Origin: Akkermansia muciniphila
GTDB taxonomy: Bacteria > Verrucomicrobiota > Verrucomicrobiia > Methylacidiphilales > Verrucolacustridaceae
DNA: 32,556 nt
Direction of reading: 5' to 3'
Assembly (NCBI GenBank): GCA_945878585.1
Contig: CAMDXQ010000009.1
Coordinates: forward strand, 1-32,556
This document shows, piece after piece, positions 1 to 6,674 of this stretch. Both the position numbers and the translations under genes were made by a program. The notes under the pieces were generated by a model that saw only the letters and a list, made by a program, of their open reading frames with translations, was not told the origin of the DNA and ran no database searches. Numbering within the stretch: the stretch's first letter is position 1; every line of letters begins with the position of its first letter.

Positions 1-256
1 AGAACTTGGAGATGGAGGTGAGTAGAGTTCCTTTTCCCGGAATGGGGTTGGGAAGAATAACATCGTAGGCGGAAATGCGATCGGAGGCGACGAGCCAGAT
101 CTGATTTTGCCAGCGGTAGATGTCGCGAACTTTTCCTGAGCGAAGTAAAGTCGGTTTCACGTAACCCGATCGTAGCGGTCGGGAAGAAAATTGGAATTTT
201 CGATTCTTTTGGTCTGGAAGGTCAGGGGGTGGCACTGCCTTGACTTCGAGAGGCAT
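1..256 (-). CDS. purC: Phosphoribosylaminoimidazole-succinocarboxamide synthase (SAICAR synthetase), N-terminal part, truncated by window start
   Basis: Reverse-complement translation from ATG at 256: [85 protein letters not shown]. The GKVRDIY...[17 protein letters not shown] motif is typical of PurC. Not in the ORF track because it runs off the edge. Confidence 0.93.
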   Translation of the reverse strand, partial: MPLEVKAVPPPDLPDQKNRKFQFSSRPLRSGYVKPTLLRSGKVRDIYRWQNQIWLVASDRISAYDVILPNPIPGKGTLLTSISKF

Positions 257-280
257 GTAAGAGATTCTATAGGGGCGCTT

Positions 281-410
281 CTTATCAAGAGCAGTGGAGG
301 GGCTGGCCCTACGAAACTGCGGCAACCGGACCCCATCTTCGGATGGGGTTGTTAGGGTGCCAAACCCAGTCAGGCGCTTTCCCGAAAGGGGGAGTGTCGG
401 AAAGGATGAG
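281..410 (+). ncRNA. SAM-I (S-box) riboswitch aptamer
   Basis: CTTATCAAGAGCAGTGGAGGGGCTGGCCCTACGAAACTGCGGCAACC...GGGTGCCAAACCCAGTCAGGC...GGATGAG matches the S-box core. P1 is CTTATC(281-286)/GATGAG(405-410). P2 is GCAGT(291-295)/ACTGC(316-320). P3 is CCCCATCTTCGGATGGGG with a C(UUCG)G loop. P4 is CTTTCCC-GAAA-GGGGGAG. Confidence 0.93.
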
Positions 411-487
411 AGGATCGGCATTCCGCGTATAGACGCAGTGTGATCCCCCATTCTTACAGGCGAACAAACCGGCCATGACTGGGTTTG
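361..487 (+). promoter_or_regulatory. Predicted riboswitch expression platform (anti-aptamer pairing)
   Basis: Aptamer segment 361-372 (CAAACCCAGTCA) is a perfect 12-nt complement of 476-487 (TGACTGGGTTTG). GGC 373-375 can add pairs to GCC 472-474 across a bulged A475. The pairing is mutually exclusive with the aptamer P3/P4 junction region. Confidence 0.6.
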
Positions 488-515
488 AAATCGGGCAGGG
501 GCGCACGAAAGAGAC

Positions 516-1778
516 ATGGCTGGAAAATTTTTCTCCAAGTTAAAGTGTCGCGAATGTGGCCGGACCTATCCGGCTCAGGCGATCCATGTGTGCGAGTTCG
601 ATTTTGGACCTTTGGAGGCAGACTACGATTATACGGCGATTGGTTCCGTCTTGAACCGAAAGTTAATCGAGTCCCGTCCCGATTCGATGTGGCGTTATCG
701 GGAGCTTCTTCCGCTTGAAGCAGAGCCCACGGTTGGAAAGCAGGTTGGGTTTACGCCTTTGGTGAAGGCAGATCGACTGGCCAAGGCTCTTGGGGTGAAG
801 GCTTGTTATGTGAAAAACGACACCGTGAATCACCCGACGCTGAGTTTCAAGGATCGGGTGGTGGCGGTGGCGCTTTCGCGGGCCCGGGAGTTGGGATTCA
901 AGGTGGTGGCCTGTGCCTCGACGGGAAACTTGGCAAATTCGGTCGCGGCGAATGCGGCGAGTGCAGGTTTGGAAAGTTGGGTTCTGATTCCGGCCGACCT
1001 TGAACAAAACAAAGTCCTCAACAGCATCGTCTATGGAACGAATGTGGTTGGCATTGAGGGTGCGTATGACGCCGTGAACCGGCTTTGCTCCGAGATTGCC
1101 GGTAAGTACGGGTGGGGATTTGTGAATGTGAATTTACGTCCGTACTACGCGGAGGGTTCGAAGACATTCGGGTATGAAATCATGGAGCAGTTGGGTTGGA
1201 GAATTCCTCGCCACACGGTGGTTTGTATGGCCAGCGGCTCGCTTTTAACAAAAATCCACAAGGCGTATGGGGAATTTACGAAGCTGGGGCTGACATCGAA
1301 GTCGGCCTTTTCGATTCATGGGGCGCAAGCGACGGGTTGCAACCCGATCACAGCTGCTCGTAAGAGTGGTACGGATCTGATTCGCCCGGTTCCCCATCCG
1401 AAGACGATTGCGAAGTCGTTGGCAATTGGAACACCTGCGGACGGCTATTATGCGGTGAAGTCGATGGCTACGACGGGAGGATGGTCGGAGGACGCGACGG
1501 ATGAGGAGATTATTGAGGGCATTCAGCTACTGGCCGAAACGGAGGGGATCTTTGCGGAAACCGCCGGGGGAGTAACCGTCGCTTGTGCCAAGAAGTTGGT
1601 GCAGACGGGGAAGATTCCCAAGGACGAGGAGGTGGTATTGTGCATCACGGGTCACGGCTTGAAAACGGTGGAAGCCTTGGTCGGACATTTGGACAGCCCG
1701 TCGAAAATCAAACCCAGCCTAAAGGATTTTGATGCGTTGCTTTCGTCCGGACTCGCCAAAAGGCACGTCCAAGTCTAG
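516..1778 (+). CDS. thrC/metM: Threonine-synthase-family PLP enzyme; probable MetM-type O-phosphohomoserine sulfhydrylase (homocysteine synthase)
   Basis: 420 aa. Zn-ribbon-like N-terminus ([16 protein letters not shown]), PLP-Lys motif [18 protein letters not shown]. The usual glycine-rich PLP-phosphate loop (GNGGN-like) reads MASGSLLTK. Downstream of a SAM-I riboswitch and upstream of a sulfur-carrier gene. Confidence 0.8.
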   Translation: MAGKFFSKLKCRECGRTYPAQAIHVCEFDFGPLEADYDYTAIGSVLNRKLIESRPDSMWRYRELLPLEAEPTVGKQVGFTPLVKADRLAKALGVKACYVKNDTVNHPTLSFKDRVVAVALSRARELGFKVVACASTGNLANSVAANAASAGLESWVLIPADLEQNKVLNSIVYGTNVVGIEGAYDAVNRLCSEIAGKYGWGFVNVNLRPYYAEGSKTFGYEIMEQLGWRIPRHTVVCMASGSLLTKIHKAYGEFTKLGLTSKSAFSIHGAQATGCNPITAARKSGTDLIRPVPHPKTIAKSLAIGTPADGYYAVKSMATTGGWSEDATDEEIIEGIQLLAETEGIFAETAGGVTVACAKKLVQTGKIPKDEEVVLCITGHGLKTVEALVGHLDSPSKIKPSLKDFDALLSSGLAKRHVQV

Positions 1779-1788
1779 AAAAGGGATT

Positions 1789-2064
1789 ATGGCCGTTTCT
1801 GTCAGCATTCCGACTCCGCTTCGCGCCCTGACCGGGCAGAAGGATACCGTAGAGGTGGAGGCAAAAGATGTGCATGCGATGTTGGCATCGCTCGAGAAGT
1901 CGTTTCCCGGGATCCACGATCGGTTGGTGGATGAAAAAGGGGAGGTCCGTCGTTTCGTGAATATTTATGTGGGCGGTGAGGATATTCGTTTTCTCCAAAA
2001 TCAGCAGACTCCGCTCAAGGCTGGAGATGAAGTGAGTATCGTTCCCGCCATTGCGGGGGGTTGA
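1789..2064 (+). CDS. MoaD/ThiS-family sulfur carrier protein (MetO/HcyS/CysO-like)
   Basis: 91 aa from ATG 1789: MAVSVSIPTPLRALTGQKDTVEV...VNIYVGGEDIRFLQNQQTPLKAGDEVSIVPAIAGG. Beta-grasp pattern with C-terminal GG. Confidence 0.9.
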   Translation: MAVSVSIPTPLRALTGQKDTVEVEAKDVHAMLASLEKSFPGIHDRLVDEKGEVRRFVNIYVGGEDIRFLQNQQTPLKAGDEVSIVPAIAGG

Positions 2065-2069
2065 TTTGT

Positions 2070-2324
2070 ATGGCGACCAAGCGAGTAAGCCTCCGGTACT
2101 GGCTGACCTTTGATCCGGAGACCGGAAAGAAGCCTTTGCTCTATCTGATGAGTAAGAAGTTTGATCTGGAATTCAATGTGCGTTCGGCTTCGGCAGACCG
2201 AGATGTGTTTGTGATGGCATTGGAGTTCACGGGAGCGCACGAAAAGATTGATGAAGTGGTGAAGTGGTTTGAAAAACAGGGTGTTCAGGTAGAGCCTGTC
2301 GAGATCAACACGATCGAGGGATAA
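2070..2324 (+). CDS. Stand-alone NIL-domain protein
   Basis: MATKRVSLRYWLTFDPETGKKPLLYLMSKKFDLEFNVRSASADRDVFVMALEFTGAHEKIDEVVKWFEKQGVQVEPVEINTIEG resembles the NIL domain of MetN and of methionine-pathway ferredoxins. Alternative TTG start at 2061 overlaps the upstream stop. Confidence 0.82.
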   Translation: MATKRVSLRYWLTFDPETGKKPLLYLMSKKFDLEFNVRSASADRDVFVMALEFTGAHEKIDEVVKWFEKQGVQVEPVEINTIEG

Positions 2325-2332
2325 AGGGCGGC

Positions 2333-3199
2333 ATGAAGGTCCTGATTCTCGGGGCCGGGGGATTGACCGGGCGGTATTTGGTGAAAGAGGCGAAGCGACG
2401 GGGGATGGAAGTGACGGCACTGACCCATTGTGATCTCGATATCACCCAGCCCGATGCGGCGAATGGAGCGTTGCTCAAGTTTCAGCCGGATTGCGTGATC
2501 AACGCTGCTTCTTTGACCCGTTTGGAGCGTTGTGAGGAGGATCCGGTCGCGAGTCGAAAAATCAACACGACGGCTCCGGCGGATTGGGCCAAGGAGTGTG
2601 GAAAAGTGGGTATCAAGTTTGTGCATTTGGGAACGGATTACATTTTTGATGGAACAAAGAAAACGCCTTACGTTCCGGAAGATCCGGCGTCTCCTTTGTC
2701 TCGCTATGGCCACGACAAAGCGAATGGGGAAAAGCAGGTGCTTTTGGCGAATTCACAGGCATTGATCGTGCGGTTGGCTTGGGTGTTTGGACATGGTGGT
2801 TCAACCTTTATGAGCCAGCTTCCGGGAATTTTGGCCGAGCGGGAGGTAGTCGAGTTGGCGGGGGGACGGAGGGGCTCGTGTACCTATGCCGGAGAAGCGG
2901 CGCGGATCATACTCGATTTGGCGAGGGGAGATGCACGGGGAATCTTTCACGGAGTTCAAAGTGGGGAGACCACGTGGAAAGAATTTGCGAAAAAGGCGGT
3001 GGAGTTGATGCGGGGGAGAGGAGGGAAGGTCGCTTGTCGGGAGATTCGGGAACTTTCCTTGGATCAGATTCCGGGGATGAAGGTGGCGCGTCCTGCGTTT
3101 TCGCCTCTGGACGTTCAGCAGACGGAAAAGTTTCTTGGAAGAAAAATTCCGAATTGGGAAAAGGGATTGGAAGAGTATTTGGCAGAAATCGGTTTTTAG
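2333..3199 (+). CDS. RmlD-family (dTDP-4-dehydrorhamnose reductase-like) SDR
   Basis: 288 aa. GAGGLTG nucleotide-binding motif, HLGTDYIFDGTKKTPYVPEDPASPLSRYGHDKANGE (YxxxK). Starts 9 nt after the NIL gene stop. Confidence 0.85.
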   Translation: MKVLILGAGGLTGRYLVKEAKRRGMEVTALTHCDLDITQPDAANGALLKFQPDCVINAASLTRLERCEEDPVASRKINTTAPADWAKECGKVGIKFVHLGTDYIFDGTKKTPYVPEDPASPLSRYGHDKANGEKQVLLANSQALIVRLAWVFGHGGSTFMSQLPGILAEREVVELAGGRRGSCTYAGEAARIILDLARGDARGIFHGVQSGETTWKEFAKKAVELMRGRGGKVACREIRELSLDQIPGMKVARPAFSPLDVQQTEKFLGRKIPNWEKGLEEYLAEIGF

Positions 3200-3240
3200 C
3201 GAAACTGGTTTGAAGAGTTTGGAAACCTTGCTAGTTCAAA

Positions 3241-4155
3241 ATGATGTCATCAAATCTTTCACTTTTGGTCATGGCAGCGGGAATGGGAAGCCGGTATGGC
3301 GGATTGAAACAGCTGGATCCGGTGGGTCCAGGGGGGGAGGTGCTGCTCGACTATGCAGTTTACGATGCGAAGCATGCAGGGTTTGAGCGGGTGGTGTTCC
3401 TGATCCGGAAGGATCTGGAGGCAGATTTCCGAAAAGCGATTGGGAAACGATACGAAGGGAAGATCGAAGTGGATTACGCCTTTCAGGAGCTGCATGACCT
3501 GCCTAAAGGGTTCGTGGTTCCCGAAGGAAGAAAAAAGCCGTGGGGTACGGGTCAAGCGATCCTCGCAGCCGGATCGGTGATTCGGGGTGGCTTTGTTGCG
3601 ATCAACGCGGATGATTTTTATGGTCGGGAATCGTACCGACTTTTGCATGCGCATTTGACGTCGCCGACTGGAAAGGGGAAGGGGGAGTTTTCGATGGCGG
3701 GATTTCGGCTGGATCAAACGTTATCGGATCACGGAACGGTGACCCGAGGAGTATGCCAGCGAGATCCAAAAGGCTTTCTCGTTGGGGTGGAGGAGTATTT
3801 TGATCTGCATCAAGAGGGGGGCAAGGTGAAGGGGAAGAATCACTCCGGTCGGGAAGGTGTATTTCCCGGGGAAGATCCGGTTTCGATGAATTGCTGGGGG
3901 TTCAACGCATCGATTTTTCCCATGTTGCAGGAGGGGTTTGAGACCTTTCTGAAAGAAGCGGGTTCGTCTGAGAAATCAGAGTATCTCATTCCTAATGCTG
4001 TGGGTGGATGGATTCGGGAGAGGAAGGCTCGGGTTCAGGTTTTGCCGACATCGGAAAAGTGGGCTGGAATGACCTATCCGGAAGACAAACAACTGGTGGC
4101 GGATTATCTGAAGGGTTTGGTTGCCAGGGGAGTCTATCCTCATCCTTTGTTTTGA
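3241..4155 (+). CDS. Nucleotidyltransferase family protein (sugar-NTP transferase-like)
   Basis: 304 aa. LSLLVMAAGMGSRYGGLKQLDPVGPGGEVLLDYAVYDA and GGFVAINADDFYG. Confidence 0.8.
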   Translation: MMSSNLSLLVMAAGMGSRYGGLKQLDPVGPGGEVLLDYAVYDAKHAGFERVVFLIRKDLEADFRKAIGKRYEGKIEVDYAFQELHDLPKGFVVPEGRKKPWGTGQAILAAGSVIRGGFVAINADDFYGRESYRLLHAHLTSPTGKGKGEFSMAGFRLDQTLSDHGTVTRGVCQRDPKGFLVGVEEYFDLHQEGGKVKGKNHSGREGVFPGEDPVSMNCWGFNASIFPMLQEGFETFLKEAGSSEKSEYLIPNAVGGWIRERKARVQVLPTSEKWAGMTYPEDKQLVADYLKGLVARGVYPHPLF

Positions 4156-4180
4156 GTTTTTTTGGAGGTAGAATTTCCTC

Positions 4181-5233
4181 ATGAGAAATCCTTGGCAGTT
4201 TTGGATCGGATTGGGCCTGCTTGCAGGGCTGGCGGTGTGGTGGTTTTCAGGGCATCTTGGTGCGATGACACAGGGAAAAGAAAAGAAACAAGGTGAAGGC
4301 GTGATGGTTCGTCTTATGACGGAGGAAGGGACGACCGGACCGGTTTTCGAAGTTCCAAAAGTAGTGCGATCGGACAAGGAGTGGGCGGCGCGTCTGAGTA
4401 TCGAGCAGTTTCGAATCGGAAGAACCGCTGGAACAGAGCGGGCCTTTTGCGGAGTGTTTCACGATAACCACAAAAAGGGGGTGTATTTCTGTGCGGGTTG
4501 CGGTCTGCCGTTATTTCGATCGGGAGACAAATTTGATTCCGGCACGGGTTGGCCGAGTTTCTTTCAGCCGTTCGCCGAGGAGAATATTGGGGAGCAGACC
4601 GACAACGAACTGGGCATGACCCGGACGGAAGTTCACTGCATTCGCTGCGACATGCATCTCGGCCATGTGTTTCCGGACGGGCCGAAGCCTTCTGGATTGC
4701 GATATTGCATCAACTCAGCTGTGTTGAGCTTTCAGGAAGAGGGTCCGGCTCCAGAGTTGGAGACGCTCGATCTGGGGGCAGGATGTTTTTGGGGAGTGGA
4801 GGAGGTGTACTCGAAATTTGTCGGAACTCGAAAAACAGAAGTGGGATATGAGGGAGGGTGGACCAAGGCTCCGACCTATCAGGAAGTGTGTGGTCATGGA
4901 ACGGGGCATGCGGAGGTGATGCGACTGGTTTACGAGACGAAGAAAACCAACACGCGAAAAGTGGTGGAATATTTTTTCAAGATTCATGATCCAACAACGC
5001 TGAATCGTCAGGGTCCGGATGTGGGGGATCAGTATCGGTCGGCGATCTATTTCACCCGACCAGAGCAGGAAATGGTGATTCGCAGCGTGATCGCGGAGTT
5101 GACGCAGCAGAAAAAGTTCTCAAGACCGATCGTTACTCAGGTGGATCTGGCGGGACCATTCACCCCTGCGGAGGAGTATCACCAAAAGTATTTCCAAAAA
5201 CATGGCGGTGCTGGTTGTCACGTTCCGCAGTAA
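4181..5233 (+). CDS. msrBA: Bifunctional peptide methionine sulfoxide reductase MsrB-MsrA with N-terminal membrane/signal segment
   Basis: MsrB part: CAGCGLPLF...GTGWPSFFQP...CIRCDMHLGHVFPDGP...GLRYCINSA. MsrA part: LGAGCFWGVEE...GYEGG...DPTTLNRQGPDVGDQYRS. N-terminal hydrophobic FWIGLGLLAGLAVWWF. Confidence 0.93.
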   Translation: MRNPWQFWIGLGLLAGLAVWWFSGHLGAMTQGKEKKQGEGVMVRLMTEEGTTGPVFEVPKVVRSDKEWAARLSIEQFRIGRTAGTERAFCGVFHDNHKKGVYFCAGCGLPLFRSGDKFDSGTGWPSFFQPFAEENIGEQTDNELGMTRTEVHCIRCDMHLGHVFPDGPKPSGLRYCINSAVLSFQEEGPAPELETLDLGAGCFWGVEEVYSKFVGTRKTEVGYEGGWTKAPTYQEVCGHGTGHAEVMRLVYETKKTNTRKVVEYFFKIHDPTTLNRQGPDVGDQYRSAIYFTRPEQEMVIRSVIAELTQQKKFSRPIVTQVDLAGPFTPAEEYHQKYFQKHGGAGCHVPQ

Positions 5234-5290
5234 GAAATTGTCCGAATCCGGGAAACTTTTCTGTTTTGTGAATAAGTAGACCATTGAGGG

Positions 5291-5318
5291 GGTCGTTTTT
5301 GCGTAGGGAAAAACGACC
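5291..5318. repeat. 10-bp perfect inverted repeat, possible terminator of msrBA
   Basis: GGTCGTTTTT(5291-5300)-GCGTAGGG-AAAAACGACC(5309-5318). No clean 3' T tract. Confidence 0.45.
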
Positions 5319-5456
5319 TATTCGCTTTAATTTAAGAGATATACGAACAAAATTAAAAAATTTCGCAAAGTCTATTGACACGTAAAATTCTCACACTACA
5401 TCTAGTCCCCTTGAACACATTCAACACAACTCAAAGGTGTTGCGGGCTAAATAAGG

Positions 5457-5480
5457 TATTTACGCATATTAGCGTAAATA
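5457..5480. promoter_or_regulatory. 24-bp palindrome in nrdBA leader (hairpin or operator)
   Basis: TATTTACGC-ATATTA-GCGTAAATA, 9-bp perfect arms. Confidence 0.55.
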
Positions 5481-5551
5481 ATAGTGAAAATGGCTCCTGC
5501 GGCGGGTATGCAAGCCTGGCCCTCGCAGAAGCTGGAAAGCGGGATTAAATT

Positions 5552-6640
5552 ATGATGCAAACAGAGTTCACCGTGGGGGGGCGTAAGTTCGTTCTCGATA
5601 AGAAAAAAGCGGAAGAGGCATTTGCGGGGAAAAAGGTGATTCTTGGTAAGGAGACGATGACCTTCAATCTTCTCCCATTAAAATATAGCTGGGCGTACGA
5701 CCTTTACCGAAAGATGAAGGCGAATCACTGGGAGCCTGAGGATATCGGGATGGGTAAAGACATTGAGCAGTGGAAAGACGGCAAAGTGGTTTCCGACGTG
5801 GAGCGTTGGATTATCCGGATGGGCATTGGTTATTTTTCCGCGGCAGAGGGAATCGTCGGGGACAACATTCAGCACGTCGTTCGCGAAATGGTCACAGCTC
5901 CGGAGCTCAAGCTGGTGCTGGGTCGTCACGCCCACGAGGAAAACATCCACGCCGACTCGTTGCTCTATATGATCAGCTCGCTGGGGATTAACCCGCATGA
6001 GTGTGAGGCCATGTTTGAAGACGTGCAGTCGATCGTGAAAAAGAATGAGTTTGTGACTGGAATTTCCAGGGAACTGCGCCGGGATTTGGATCTGACGAAG
6101 ACCGAGAACAAGAGACTTCTGGCCAAGAATATCTTTGTTTTTGGTCAGTGCATGGAGGGAACGCAATTTTACGGATTGTTTGGGATGATTCTTTCCCTCT
6201 ATCGGCAGAACAAGTTCCCGGGGATTGGTCAGATGTTCCGTTACACCCTGCGGGATGAGTCGAACCACATTGAAGTCTTCCGTAACCTCTTCATGGATCT
6301 TGTTGAGGAAAACCGAGAGATCTGGAGCGAGGACTTCAAGGAAGAGCTGCGGCAAACGATGGCCACGGCTGTGGAGTTGGAGAAGACCTTTATCAAGGAT
6401 TGTCTCCCGGTGAATGCGGTCGGATTGAGCTTGGAGGATTTCCTGTCCTACATCGATTACATCGCAGATCGGCGATTGGAGGGGGTTGGGTTGAAACCCT
6501 TGCGGGGCGAAGTTGCCAATCCGTTGCCCTGGCTGGCCGAAATGATGGACATCAAGAAGGAGCAGAACTTCTTTGAAGGCCGTGTGACCGAGTATCAGAA
6601 GTCTTCGGCGTTAGCGGCAGTGCACGACGACGAACTTTAA
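5552..6640 (+). CDS. nrdB: Ribonucleoside-diphosphate reductase beta subunit, class Ic-like (no radical Tyr)
   Basis: 362 aa. FSAAEGIVGDNI, HEENIHADSLLYMISSLGI, and YTLRDESNHIEVF metal-ligand motifs. The position matching E. coli Tyr122 is Leu. Confidence 0.95.
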   Translation: MMQTEFTVGGRKFVLDKKKAEEAFAGKKVILGKETMTFNLLPLKYSWAYDLYRKMKANHWEPEDIGMGKDIEQWKDGKVVSDVERWIIRMGIGYFSAAEGIVGDNIQHVVREMVTAPELKLVLGRHAHEENIHADSLLYMISSLGINPHECEAMFEDVQSIVKKNEFVTGISRELRRDLDLTKTENKRLLAKNIFVFGQCMEGTQFYGLFGMILSLYRQNKFPGIGQMFRYTLRDESNHIEVFRNLFMDLVEENREIWSEDFKEELRQTMATAVELEKTFIKDCLPVNAVGLSLEDFLSYIDYIADRRLEGVGLKPLRGEVANPLPWLAEMMDIKKEQNFFEGRVTEYQKSSALAAVHDDEL

Positions 6641-6674
6641 TTTTTAGTAAAAGCAGAAAGAGGAGGATTGTATT

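Noticed and set aside
309-506. 65-aa minus-strand ORF between purC and the metM-like gene
   Set aside because: Antisense to the SAM-I riboswitch, with no family resemblance. The RNA structure explains this DNA better.
5401-5480. NrdR boxes upstream of nrdBA
   Set aside because: The palindromes present do not match the ACACWATATATWGTGT-type consensus.
5481-5540. Cobalamin-riboswitch-like string (GGTATGCAAGCCTGGCCCTCGCAG) upstream of nrdB
   Set aside because: It lacks the GCCACTG-type B12 box and the other core segments, and the resemblance is short. Kept only as an unassigned structured leader.
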